33,717 nt of DNA, from NCBI GenBank assembly GCA_938084885.1, contig CALKGG010000096.1, forward strand, positions 1 through 33,717. The letters are read 5' to 3'. The notes below the pieces were generated by a model. The model made no database searches. It saw nothing but the letters and a program-made list of their open reading frames with translations, and was not told where the DNA came from. Made by a program: the position numbers and the translations under genes. Every line of letters starts with the position of its first letter. Within the stretch, counting starts at the first letter, position 1. Shown here piece after piece: positions 17,719 to 25,965 of this stretch. The stretch comes from an uncultured Acidimicrobiales bacterium (lineage in GTDB: Bacteria > Actinomycetota > Acidimicrobiia > Acidimicrobiales > SHLQ01).

Positions 17719-18600
17719 TTACGGCAGCGTCCGACGTCGAACCACATAGATGGCGGTCTCACCGGTGAATCGATGCCGAGAGCTCAACCTCTCCATGACG
17801 TGATCGATGAGCCGGTCCAGTCGATCCCGACGGTCCATTGTGATAGGGCGCACCACGCCAACCGTCGTTGCAAAGCCGCGGCGATGGTAGGTGCAACGGC
17901 GGAGCGTTCGCTTCAGCCAGGTCAGGGGACGAGTTCGCACGGCAAGGTCCCGGTCGGTTGTTCTGGCTTCGGCGAGCAACAACCCGTGGCGCGAGGCCAG
18001 CTCGGCAATGCCACTCGGGAAGGCGTACATGATGTGGTCGACGTTCTCCCAGATTTCGCCTCGACGACCTGCCCGCACCCGCGCCGGAGCATACGGATTG
18101 GGTGTGGTGATAATCAATTCGCCATCGGCTGTGAGATACCGATCGGCCGCGTCGAACAGCATGTCGAGGTGTCCGACGTGCTCGATGAGTTCTCCGGCCA
18201 CGATGACCTGGAAGAGGCCCTCCCCTACAAGCGCATCGGGTGCTTTTGAAAGGTCCGCAACAACCGCTGCGTAACCAGCGTCGACCATGGCGTCTACGCC
18301 GGACTCCAACACATCAACGCCAAGGCATTCGCTGGCGGCGTTCGCCACGTGCTGGTGAAGCCATGCTGGTGATTTCATTCGTTCTTCGTCGTGGGCAACG
18401 CAGCCAATGTCGAGCGCTCGGCGACCCCGGACTCGTTGGGCAATGAACGCCGTGCGGTCCTTGACCGGCTCGTTCCACGCTGCCGCCAGTTCTCGAGCGC
18501 GGCGTTCTAGCGCAGTCGGTGCATTTGGATCGGCAACGTGTGTGCTCCAGTGACTCGAAAGTTCCTGAGAGGCTGGCGCGTTGGTCGTTCTATGGGCCAT
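17719..18600 (-). CDS. Class I SAM-dependent methyltransferase
   Basis: A 293-residue protein with a Rossmann methyltransferase core. Motif I is RALDIGC (about 61-67), followed by an acidic end of strand 2 in CLGVDVLESG, and a motif IV-like GELIEHVGHLDMLF ahead of ITTPNPYAPARVR. The last part resembles the Methyltransf_11/23 group, many members of which modify lipids, glycans or small molecules. The substrate is unknown. The ATG at 18600 is preferred because longer in-frame starts run into the end of the upstream GGDEF-EAL gene. The start codon lies in the middle of a perfect 16-bp palindrome, so initiation may be sensitive to RNA structure or to a bound protein. No clear ribosome-binding sequence is present. 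Confidence 0.8.
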   Translation of the reverse strand: MAHRTTNAPASQELSSHWSTHVADPNAPTALERRARELAAAWNEPVKDRTAFIAQRVRGRRALDIGCVAHDEERMKSPAWLHQHVANAASECLGVDVLESGVDAMVDAGYAAVVADLSKAPDALVGEGLFQVIVAGELIEHVGHLDMLFDAADRYLTADGELIITTPNPYAPARVRAGRRGEIWENVDHIMYAFPSGIAELASRHGLLLAEARTTDRDLAVRTRPLTWLKRTLRRCTYHRRGFATTVGVVRPITMDRRDRLDRLIDHVMERLSSRHRFTGETAIYVVRRRTLP

Positions 18601-18608
18601 ATGGCCCA
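18593..18608. repeat. 16-bp perfect palindrome across the methyltransferase start codon
   Basis: TGGGCCATATGGCCCA reads identically on both strands. The ATG of the methyltransferase gene (18598-18600, minus strand) is at its centre. Such a dyad could be a repressor site or, in RNA, fold onto itself or dimerise and hide the start codon. Function is inferred. Confidence 0.6.
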
Positions 18609-18665
18609 GTCGGCATCTTGCAGGCCAATATGAGGCGAATCCTGTGGCCGCCTCGGGCGTTGTTG

Positions 18666-20960
18666 CTACGCGGCGAGGTCGGTAGTTGGGAACGTGACGG
18701 TGGGGATCGACCACGAACCTGCCGTCGCCGACGGCCGCGACAAGTAATACCCCTGTGCCATCGTGCACCCCATGTCGCGGAGAGCCTCAAGCTGGGAGCG
18801 CGTCTCGACACCCTCGGCAACAGCCACGAGGTCGAGGGCGTCCAAGATGGCGAGCACGGAACGAACGGTTTCTCGGGTGGCGGCGTCGCTATCGATGTCT
18901 TGGATGAACAAACGGTCGAGCTTCACCACATCGAGCGGAAGGGTACGCAGCACTGAAAGAGCCGAGAAACCGCTACCAAAGTCGTCGAGCGCAATCGTGC
19001 ATCCAAGCGCACGCAAGCGATCGAGATTCCCGACCGCCACATCGGCGCTCAGGGCATAGTGCTCGGTGATCTCCACCCACACGTCGTCTGGAGCTATTCC
19101 ACACGAGACCATCTCGTCATGGAAGCGCTCTGCAAAGAACGGTTGACGTAGCTGCAGATCGCTGACGTTGATCGACACCTTTGGCTGGACGCCACGAAAT
19201 GTTGGTCGGCGAACAAACGCGGACCGTACGACCATCTCGTCAATACGGGGCAAAAGGCCAACCACTGCCGCTATCGCGCAGAACTGTCCCGCGGTCAGCG
19301 TCTCGTTACCTCGGTCCCAACGGGCCAAGGCCTCTGCGGCCACGACCTCGTGTGTTTGGAGGTCGACGATTGGTTGGAAGCTCGCCCGGATCTTGTTCGT
19401 CGTGATTGCCTCGCGAAGGCCAAGCTCGATCTCGAGGCGTCGTTCCATCTCGGCACCGAGAGCGTCGTCGAAGACCACACAGCATCCCCGATTACTATCC
19501 TTTGCTCGGTGCAGCGCAATATCGGCGTCTCGCAACATGCGATCGACCGGCCGATCACCATTCGACGTGCCGACACCGATCGAGATGTCGACCACCACGT
19601 CTCGACCTTCGATGTCATGAGGATCGGTGAAGTTCGAGATGATGTAGTCGGCGAACTCTCGAGCTTCGTCGACGTCACCGAGTTCGCCAGCCACGATGAT
19701 GAACTCGTCTCCACCGACACGCGCGACGACATCTTCGGGACGGACTGTTCGACGAAGCCGTTCAGCGACCGAACGGAGCACGTGATCTCCAGCGGTGTGG
19801 CCGAGGCTGTCATTGATGACCTTGAAGTTGTCGAGGTCGATCATCAAGACCGCTACGAGGTCGTGTTCACCAACCGAGTGGCGAAGCGCTGCTTCAATAA
19901 GTGACGGAACCGTCGAGCGATTGAGTACCCCGGTAAGTTCGTCGCGGGTTGCTCGCGTTGTGAGCTCTTCGGTTCGTAGTGCGGTTGCGAGCTGTTGTTC
20001 AGCTCGCACGAGCGCCTCACCGTGGCCGCGAAGGAAATCGCGCAATGACAACCGACCGTGTCGAACATCATCGACCTGTGTTCGAAGCTCACGCATTGCC
20101 AACACCGCTGCCGAGATCGCTTCGGAAACAAGGCGGTCGTCAGGGTCGCTGTTGCTCTTTGCATTCGACCGGTGGCGGGTCTGCCATAAGCGGTCAAAGA
20201 GGGACCCTTCCAAGGCTTTCAGGAGATCGATTCGTTCGGTGACCTCTTGGAACCAGTCGCTTGGATCGACATCGAAACCGCTCACCCCGTTGACGAAGGC
20301 CACCGTCTCGAGCGACGCGGTCGTTCGCGAGACTTGGGAAACGTTGATTCGGGCGAGTTCGCCAGCGAAGGCTTCATCGTTTCCACCAACGGCGATTCGC
20401 AGCAAAGTCTCTTGAGCAGAGATGAGCGCCACGACCCACAGGTAGGTGCCGTCCCGGAAACGATCTTCGGTGAACACTTGAGCCAATATTGCCCGTTCGG
20501 CGCCGGTGAGTTCTTTCGCTCGCATCAGCGCGAGCAGTCCGAGGAGTTGCGAGCGGTACTCGCTGTTGGTCACCTGCTCGATAAAGGTGCCGCACAAAAT
20601 GAGGAGCGACTCGTTCAAGTCGGTGAGGTATTCAATGACATCGATCGCCTCGACGACCATCATGTCGATTGCTCGACGGGTCGAAGCGAGACGGACGAGC
20701 ATCCGGCTCGCGTTCGCATATTCGGCGGAGGTCAAGAGCATTTGTGAGGTTTCGAGGTCGCACAAATTCGAGAAGGCCTCGATGGCTTGATCGGTGTCGA
20801 TACGCCGGAGCTCGAGTTCGGACTGGAAACGTTCTCCCCCGCTCGCAAGAAAGACGCTCGAGCTTCCGCGTTCGCGCTGCGTTGCGTGCACGAGGTCGCC
20901 AATAGACCTGCACAACTCGAGAATGCGTTGATGCGCGTCAACCAGCGGAAAACTATCCAT
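18666..20960 (-). CDS. Soluble GGDEF-EAL cyclic-di-GMP protein with NIT-like sensor domain
   Basis: A 764-residue protein with the architecture of a c-di-GMP cyclase and phosphodiesterase. Residues 15 to about 255 are helical and resemble the NIT (nitrate/nitrite sensing) domain, including the VHATQRERGSSSVFLASGG segment. No membrane helices are visible. The GGDEF domain spans about 330-500 with GGDEF at 416-420 and an intact inhibitory site RPED at 407-410. The EAL domain spans about 510-745 with EAL at 543-545, NVSDL, EITEH, DDFGSG at 659-664, Lys680 or nearby, and AEGVE at 715-719. Both active sites look complete. Its ribosome-binding sequence GAGGAG is only 2 nt from the ATG at 20960. It sits inside an otherwise housekeeping cluster. 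Confidence 0.9.
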   Translation of the reverse strand: MDSFPLVDAHQRILELCRSIGDLVHATQRERGSSSVFLASGGERFQSELELRRIDTDQAIEAFSNLCDLETSQMLLTSAEYANASRMLVRLASTRRAIDMMVVEAIDVIEYLTDLNESLLILCGTFIEQVTNSEYRSQLLGLLALMRAKELTGAERAILAQVFTEDRFRDGTYLWVVALISAQETLLRIAVGGNDEAFAGELARINVSQVSRTTASLETVAFVNGVSGFDVDPSDWFQEVTERIDLLKALEGSLFDRLWQTRHRSNAKSNSDPDDRLVSEAISAAVLAMRELRTQVDDVRHGRLSLRDFLRGHGEALVRAEQQLATALRTEELTTRATRDELTGVLNRSTVPSLIEAALRHSVGEHDLVAVLMIDLDNFKVINDSLGHTAGDHVLRSVAERLRRTVRPEDVVARVGGDEFIIVAGELGDVDEAREFADYIISNFTDPHDIEGRDVVVDISIGVGTSNGDRPVDRMLRDADIALHRAKDSNRGCCVVFDDALGAEMERRLEIELGLREAITTNKIRASFQPIVDLQTHEVVAAEALARWDRGNETLTAGQFCAIAAVVGLLPRIDEMVVRSAFVRRPTFRGVQPKVSINVSDLQLRQPFFAERFHDEMVSCGIAPDDVWVEITEHYALSADVAVGNLDRLRALGCTIALDDFGSGFSALSVLRTLPLDVVKLDRLFIQDIDSDAATRETVRSVLAILDALDLVAVAEGVETRSQLEALRDMGCTMAQGYYLSRPSATAGSWSIPTVTFPTTDLAA

Positions 20961-21013
20961 TACTCCTCATGTCGGAGCGAACAAGCAAACTTTTAGAAGG
21001 TGCCAGCCCTGCA

Positions 21014-21037
21014 CGCGCTACAGCAAGAGCGCGCTAC
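21014..21037. repeat. Direct repeat CGCGCTAC at the end of the M16 peptidase gene
   Basis: CGCGCTAC occurs at 21014-21021 and 21030-21037; the second copy contains the stop codon of the M16 peptidase gene. GCGCT (21016-21020) can pair with AGCGC (21028-21032), giving a small hairpin in the short gap before the GGDEF-EAL gene. There is no T-tract. Confidence 0.35.
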
Positions 21038-22287
21038 GCGTTTTCTAGGCTGGCGATTCCCGCAGCGGGACCGGCCACCGATACCACCGGCAACGAGCCG
21101 TAGACGTCAGTAATTACCTGGTTGACGCCCTCGACGCTTACGGATCTGAGCCGTTCGAGGAACGTATCGATTGGGGTGACCTCGCCGCGGAGAGCTACTC
21201 CGGTGGCCATGCGGGTCATTCGAGACCCCGAGTCCTCGAGTCCGAGCACCATTGCGCCTTCGAGGCCCGTGCGTGCCCGGTCGAGTTCGCCAGCGGTGAT
21301 GCCGTGCTCAACAAAGTCCGTCATGGTTTCGGTGAGCCCTTGGAGGAGCTCTGGACCGCGAGCGACCGATGTTGCCGCATAGAGGCTGGCCGATCCCGAA
21401 TCGACGTAGCCCGACGTTTGCGAGAACACGGTGTAGGCAAGCGCCCGATCCTCTCGGATGCTTTGGAAGAGCCGGGACGATGGCGAGCCGCCGAGTATCT
21501 GATTGGCAAGGGCGAGCTCGTAGCGCTGATCGGCTCCGTGAGTAATACTTCTCCAGCCAAGCGCGACGTGAAGCTGCTCGACAGGACGTTCGGTACCCAC
21601 CATGCGCTGTTGGACCGGCGGCGGGCCGACCCGCTGTGGGTGCTGTCCTGGCGCAGCGGTGGCGAAGTGTGCTGCCGCGCTCGCGACGAGGCGTTCATGG
21701 TCGATGGCGCCGGCCCCGGAAATAACGAGGTTGGCTGGCGTGTACCACTCCTTGTGGAAGTCACTAATGTGCTCGGCGGTCATGGCGTCGATCGTGTCAG
21801 CCGAGCCGAGTACTTCTCGGGCGAGCGAATGCCCATCGAAAAGCGCATCGTAGAGCGAGATGAACACGACGTCGTCGGGGGTGTCGTAGGCAGCGACGAG
21901 TTCTTCGGTAATCACAAGCCGTTCGGCGTCGACGTCGTCGGGGCGTAGCGCGGGGTTTGCCAGCACGTCGAACAGCAGATCGGCCGCCATGTCTTGTTGT
22001 GTTGCAGGGACTCTGGCAAAGAATGCGGTGTGCTCCCGTGAGGTGAATGCGTTCATGTCGCCACCGACGCCGTCGATGGCTTCGGCTACTGCACGAGCTG
22101 AACGCGAGTCAGTGCCTTTGAACAGGAGGTGTTCGAGGAAGTGTGAGGCCCCCGATCGTTCAGGTGCTTCGTCACGAGATCCAACGGCGACCCACACCCC
22201 AATCGACGCAGTCCGAGATGAGGCCATGTGCTCGGTCACGATGCGAAGACCATTGTCGAGCGTTGTTTGTTGAATCTGTTCAGACAC
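21034..22287 (-). CDS. pepR: M16 family zinc metallopeptidase (PepR-like)
   Basis: Insulinase/mitochondrial-processing-peptidase-type protease of 417 residues. The inverted zinc motif HFLEH is at His49-His53 with catalytic Glu52, and the third ligand is probably Glu129 in ITEELVAAYDTPDD, at the expected distance. The second, inactive M16 domain includes the family segment GGSPSSRLFQSIREDRALAY, ending in the substrate-binding Arg/Tyr region. The start is GTG at 22287 with only a weak AGG before it. In most actinobacteria this gene follows pnp directly; here a plus-strand dioxygenase gene lies between them. Substrate unknown. Confidence 0.93.
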   Translation of the reverse strand: MSEQIQQTTLDNGLRIVTEHMASSRTASIGVWVAVGSRDEAPERSGASHFLEHLLFKGTDSRSARAVAEAIDGVGGDMNAFTSREHTAFFARVPATQQDMAADLLFDVLANPALRPDDVDAERLVITEELVAAYDTPDDVVFISLYDALFDGHSLAREVLGSADTIDAMTAEHISDFHKEWYTPANLVISGAGAIDHERLVASAAAHFATAAPGQHPQRVGPPPVQQRMVGTERPVEQLHVALGWRSITHGADQRYELALANQILGGSPSSRLFQSIREDRALAYTVFSQTSGYVDSGSASLYAATSVARGPELLQGLTETMTDFVEHGITAGELDRARTGLEGAMVLGLEDSGSRMTRMATGVALRGEVTPIDTFLERLRSVSVEGVNQVITDVYGSLPVVSVAGPAAGIASLENA

Positions 22288-22379
22288 AGCTGCCTAGATT
22301 ACCGGCCCTGAGCAATTCCCGTGGACGGCCCGCAACTCCGCAAAGCATCACGACCAGCCAGCAACCCGCCCGCTTCCCA

Positions 22380-22443
22380 CCCCGTACGGGGCCGTACCCC
22401 TTTCGGCCAAGAGGGTCGTACCCATTTTTCGAAAAGGGGTCAG
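22380..22443. repeat. Palindrome-rich, REP-like intergenic segment
   Basis: This holds the palindrome CCCCGTACGGGG (22380-22391), the hairpin GGCCG...CGGCC (22390-22408), the related segments CGTACCCCTTTCGG and CGTACCCATTTTTCGA, and an imperfect stem around TTTTTCGAAAA ending in GGGGTCAG. The nonamer AGGGGTCAG (22435-22443) also occurs at 15461-15469 in the dapA leader. The pattern resembles small palindromic repeats (REP/RAYT-type) found between genes, but no transposase is present. It lies in the divergent region between pepR and the dioxygenase gene. Confidence 0.4.
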
Positions 22444-22448
22444 GGCAC

Positions 22449-22463
22449 GTTACGTTTCGTAAC
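22449..22463. promoter_or_regulatory. Operator-like dyad upstream of the PhyH-type dioxygenase gene
   Basis: GTTACG-TTT-CGTAAC is a perfect 6-bp inverted repeat with a 3-bp centre, ending 24 bases before the dioxygenase start. A smaller ACAC/GTGT dyad (22462-22475) follows. The size and position suit a dimeric repressor site such as that of a TetR-type protein, but no regulator gene is nearby. Confidence 0.4.
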
Positions 22464-22487
22464 ACTTAGCCGTGTCGTGAGCGGGTA

Positions 22488-23396
22488 GTGTCCGTAGCAA
22501 TGGCAGGCAACGACCGTCCCGATTCCGAGAACCTCGCCAGGTTCAGAGATGACGGCGTCGTACGCCTCTGCGACGTGGTTGCAGGCAACGACATAACCAA
22601 ACTTCGGAGCGACTTCTGGCACGAGGTCGACCAGAAGTTCTCGATTCGCGAAGACGATCCCGATACGTGGTTCTCGAATCCTCACAACCCTGCAGGCAAT
22701 GGCAGTCGACGGCTCTCTGGCATGAATCCAGTCATGGCGGACCTACGGGAGAACAACAAGCTACTCGCAGCTGAAGCCGCTATTCAGGTCGAGGTAGATC
22801 GCCTTTTCGGGGCCGGCCGTTGGAAGCCGCTGCACAAATGGTATTCGCTATTGACCTTTCCCGGCGAACAAACACGGTGGAGCCTCCCGCACACGTCGTG
22901 GCACAACGACGAGCCAATCGTCGTAGGCGATAACGAACCCTGGAGCATATTCGTCTTTGTGTTTCTCGACCGGGTCGAGCGGTCTACCGGGCCGACAGTA
23001 GCAATCACGGGATCTCATCGTCGCGGCGAAGCCATCGCATCAGAAAAGGGCGTCAGGAGCGAACGCGAAGTTCGGGCCTTCGACCACGTCAACAGTGGTC
23101 TCTTCGCTGACCCGGGCAACCTCCGGCTCCTCCCGGTGGGACAGCTACTGCCCGAACTCACAAGCACCAACGAGTGGTTTCGAGACCTTGTCGCCGATAC
23201 CGCAGATGTGCGTCGAGTCGAACGCTACATGGGTGAGGGAACAGCCCACGGCGGTATCGACAGCCGGGTCGTCGACCTCACGGCTGAAGCGGGCGATGTC
23301 ATCATCTTTGACCCGCGATGTCTGCACACCTACTCGGCCAACGTGTCAGACCGTCCACGCCAGATATTGCGTATCGATTTCCGACGCACCACGTAG
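22488..23396 (+). CDS. Phytanoyl-CoA dioxygenase (PhyH) family Fe(II)/2-oxoglutarate oxygenase
   Basis: A 302-residue protein with a double-stranded beta-helix oxygenase fold. The iron ligands are visible as His139 and Asp141 in SWHNDEP and the distal His280 in DPRCLHTYSAN. Arg289 or Arg291 is the likely 2-oxoglutarate carboxylate anchor. The family hydroxylates varied small molecules, including lipids, secondary metabolites and modified amino acids; the substrate is unknown. A GTG at 22488 is used because GAGCGGG precedes it; an ATG at 22500 is the alternative and would remove four residues. The gene is on the plus strand between two minus-strand core genes, convergent with pnp, and has a palindrome-rich upstream region, suggesting later insertion into the cluster. 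Confidence 0.85.
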   Translation: MSVAMAGNDRPDSENLARFRDDGVVRLCDVVAGNDITKLRSDFWHEVDQKFSIREDDPDTWFSNPHNPAGNGSRRLSGMNPVMADLRENNKLLAAEAAIQVEVDRLFGAGRWKPLHKWYSLLTFPGEQTRWSLPHTSWHNDEPIVVGDNEPWSIFVFVFLDRVERSTGPTVAITGSHRRGEAIASEKGVRSEREVRAFDHVNSGLFADPGNLRLLPVGQLLPELTSTNEWFRDLVADTADVRRVERYMGEGTAHGGIDSRVVDLTAEAGDVIIFDPRCLHTYSANVSDRPRQILRIDFRRTT

Positions 23397-23397
23397 G

Positions 23398-23410
23398 CCC
23401 CAACGTGGGG
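23398..23410 (+). terminator. Short hairpin after the dioxygenase gene
   Basis: CCCCA-ACG-TGGGG forms a 5-bp stem directly after the stop codon. It has no T-tract on the plus strand and is at best a weak terminator; transcripts from this side may instead end at the larger pnp terminator at 23435-23473. Confidence 0.35.
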
Positions 23411-23431
23411 TAAGACCTGTGAACACCACCG

Positions 23432-23473
23432 AAAACGAGATGAGGCCCCCGATCTCTCGGAGGCCTCACTCGT
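23432..23473 (-). terminator. Intrinsic terminator of pnp
   Basis: On the minus strand, ACGAG-T-GAGGCC pairs with GGCCTC-A-CTCGT, continuing inward with four more pairs after a mismatch, for about 16 bp around a four-base loop. A run of four T residues and TTTTCGG follow. It lies 47 bases after the pnp stop codon and is the clearest intrinsic terminator in the window. Because the stem is symmetrical it may also stop dioxygenase transcripts from the other side. Confidence 0.8.
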
Positions 23474-23519
23474 TGCGTTAGTGCTCGGTGTTTCGAACCA
23501 TCAACAACGCGAAACTTGA

Positions 23520-25955
23520 CTAGCGGCGACGTCCACGGCCACCACGGTTGCTCTTGGGAGCAGGTCCGAGGTCACCAAGTTCGTCTGCGAGTTCGGCATC
23601 GAAGCTCTCCTCAAAGGAGGCAACTTCACGGTCCTCGGACTTGCTGGCCGAGTTCCCACCGTCGCGTCCGCCACCGTCGCGGCTCGCGTTATCGCGTCCT
23701 CCACGGTCACGGTTACGGCCTCCGCCGTCACCACCACGATCGCCACGGTCGTTGCCGCCGCCACCGCCTCCACCGGACGAATCGTCATCGCCGCCGCCAT
23801 CAGCGGTTGGACGCAACGAGATCTTGCCGTTTGGATCGATGTCCTCGACCTTGACCTCGATATCGTCTCCGAGCGAGACAACGTCTTCGACCTTGTCGAT
23901 GCGCTTGCCGCCACCGAGCTTGCTGATGTGCACCAGGCCATCACGTCCAGGAAGGATGTTCACGAACGCACCGAACTTGGTGATGTTCACAACCTTGCCC
24001 TGGTAAACCTCGCCAACCTCAGCGGTCGGCGGATCGAGAATAAGGCGGATCTGACGCTCGCCCTCTTCGACCTTGGCCTTGTCAGCCGACGCGACCGACA
24101 CAATACCGACCATGCCGTCGTCGTCGACAGAAATGTCGGCTCCGGTCTCGGCCTGGATGGCGTTGATGACCTTGCCCTTTGGTCCAATGACCTCGCCGAT
24201 CTTGTCGATCGGAATTTCGAAGGACACGATCTTTGGAGCGGTTGGTCCAACCTCGTCGCGTGGCGCAGGAATTGCTTCGGCCATGCTGTCGAGGATCTTG
24301 AGGCGTGCGTCCTTGGCTTGGGTAAGCGCTGAAGAAAGCACGTCTGCTGGGATGCCGTCGATCTTGGTATCGAGCTGGAGGGCCGTCACGAAGTCTTTCG
24401 TTCCGGTGACCTTGAAGTCCATGTCGCCCATGGCGTCTTCGGCACCGAGGATGTCGGTGAGGGTGACGTATTTGTCATCCATCTTGACGAGGCCCATAGC
24501 AATGCCGGCAACCGGTGCCTTGATCGGCACGCCTGCGTCCATAAGCGAAAGGCTTGACGAGCAAACCGATGCCATTGATGACGAGCCGTTCGATCCAAGA
24601 ACCTCGGACACGAGACGGAGCGTGTATGGGAACTCTTCCATTGGAGGAATCACCGGGAACACGGCGCGCTCTGCGAGAGCACCGTGGCCAATCTCACGAC
24701 GCTTTGGGCCACGCATGAAGCCCGGCTCACCCGTGCAGAACGGCGGGAAGTTGTAGTGGTGCATGTAGCGCTTGCGATCGATTGGGTCGATGCCGTCGAT
24801 CATTTGGTCCATGCGTCCCATACCCAAGGTCGTGATGTTCATGACCTGGGTTTCGCCACGTTGGAAAAGTCCAGAACCGTGCGCGGTAGGGATGAGGTCG
24901 ACCTCGGAGGACACTGGACGCAAGTCCGAGGTTCCGCGGCCGTCGATGCGAACACCTTCGTTGACGATACGTTCGCGAACAACGCGCTTCTTGATCGACT
25001 GGAAGGCCTGGCTGATGCCACTTGCATCTTCGGGGAAACGATCTGCGAGAGCGGCCTTGACTTCGTCTTTCAACGAGTTCTCCGCGCTCTGACGCTCCAT
25101 CTTGTCGGCAATGACCTGCGTCGCCGAGATCTGACTCGTGTATTCCTCGACCGCAGCGAGCACCTCTGGGGTGTAATCGCCGAGGACTGGGAAGTCCATC
25201 TTGACCGGGTGACCGACCTTTTCGAGGAGTGCTTCTTGCATCTCGATTGCTTGACGGATCCACTTCTTGGATGCATCGAGGCCTTCGGCGAGGGTGCCCT
25301 CGTCGACGACTGGCTGGTTTGCTTCGAACGCTCCCCAGGTCTTGGCGGTGCCTCCGGCTTCGACCATCATGACAGCGACATCGTCGTCGTCGAGGAGGCG
25401 GCCAGCAACGACCATTTCAAAGGTCGACGCTTCGCTCTCTTGGTAGGTCGGATGCGGAATCCACTCACCGTCGATCGTGTAGGCAATGCGAACAGCGCCG
25501 ATTGGTGACTCGAACGGGATGCGGGAAATGATCAGCGCTGCAGATGCGGCGTTGATGGCAAGAACGTCGTAGGGGTTCTCCATGTCGGCGCCGAAGATGG
25601 TGCCGACAATGTGCACGTCGTTGCGGAAGCCGTCTGGGAAGTTCGGACGGAGGGGACGGTCGGTGAGACGGTCGACGAGGATCGCTGCCTCGCTCGCACG
25701 GCCTTCACGACGGAAGAACGATCCGGGGATCTTGCCAGCTGCGTAGCTGCGCTCTTCCATGTCGACGGTCAATGGGAAAAAGCTTGCGCCGTCCCGTGGT
25801 TTGTCGCTCGATGTCGCGGTCACAAGGACCATCGTGTTTCCTAGCTGCGCCAGGATTGCGCCGTCTGCGAGACCGGCGAGCTGTCCGGTTTCAAACGACA
25901 TGATCTTGTCAGGCGCGCCCATAACGGCTTCGCTGACGGAATGTTTCTCAGCCAT
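23520..25955 (-). CDS. pnp: Polyribonucleotide nucleotidyltransferase (PNPase)
   Basis: Phosphorolytic 3'-5' exoribonuclease and, in actinobacteria, polynucleotide polymerase. The 811-residue protein has two RNase PH domains (the first with SFFRREGRASEAAIL, the second with RREIGHGALAER and the catalytic Asp pair in GAEDAMGDMDFKVTGT). A KH domain spans about 575-647 with IGPKGKVI, and an S1 domain 648-716. Residues 717-811 form an unusual tail rich in Gly, Arg and Asp, with an acidic segment FEESFDAELADELGDLG and a final NRGGRGRRR. The ATG has a strong site, AAGGAGA. The gene follows rpsO as in most bacteria, and its leader contains six stem-loops. Confidence 0.97.
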   Translation of the reverse strand: MAEKHSVSEAVMGAPDKIMSFETGQLAGLADGAILAQLGNTMVLVTATSSDKPRDGASFFPLTVDMEERSYAAGKIPGSFFRREGRASEAAILVDRLTDRPLRPNFPDGFRNDVHIVGTIFGADMENPYDVLAINAASAALIISRIPFESPIGAVRIAYTIDGEWIPHPTYQESEASTFEMVVAGRLLDDDDVAVMMVEAGGTAKTWGAFEANQPVVDEGTLAEGLDASKKWIRQAIEMQEALLEKVGHPVKMDFPVLGDYTPEVLAAVEEYTSQISATQVIADKMERQSAENSLKDEVKAALADRFPEDASGISQAFQSIKKRVVRERIVNEGVRIDGRGTSDLRPVSSEVDLIPTAHGSGLFQRGETQVMNITTLGMGRMDQMIDGIDPIDRKRYMHHYNFPPFCTGEPGFMRGPKRREIGHGALAERAVFPVIPPMEEFPYTLRLVSEVLGSNGSSSMASVCSSSLSLMDAGVPIKAPVAGIAMGLVKMDDKYVTLTDILGAEDAMGDMDFKVTGTKDFVTALQLDTKIDGIPADVLSSALTQAKDARLKILDSMAEAIPAPRDEVGPTAPKIVSFEIPIDKIGEVIGPKGKVINAIQAETGADISVDDDGMVGIVSVASADKAKVEEGERQIRLILDPPTAEVGEVYQGKVVNITKFGAFVNILPGRDGLVHISKLGGGKRIDKVEDVVSLGDDIEVKVEDIDPNGKISLRPTADGGGDDDSSGGGGGGGNDRGDRGGDGGGRNRDRGGRDNASRDGGGRDGGNSASKSEDREVASFEESFDAELADELGDLGPAPKSNRGGRGRRR

Positions 25956-25965
25956 GAATTGGCTT

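Noticed and set aside
18601..18768. Longer start for the methyltransferase gene
   Set aside because: It would run into the end of the GGDEF-EAL coding sequence and adds no methyltransferase-like sequence.
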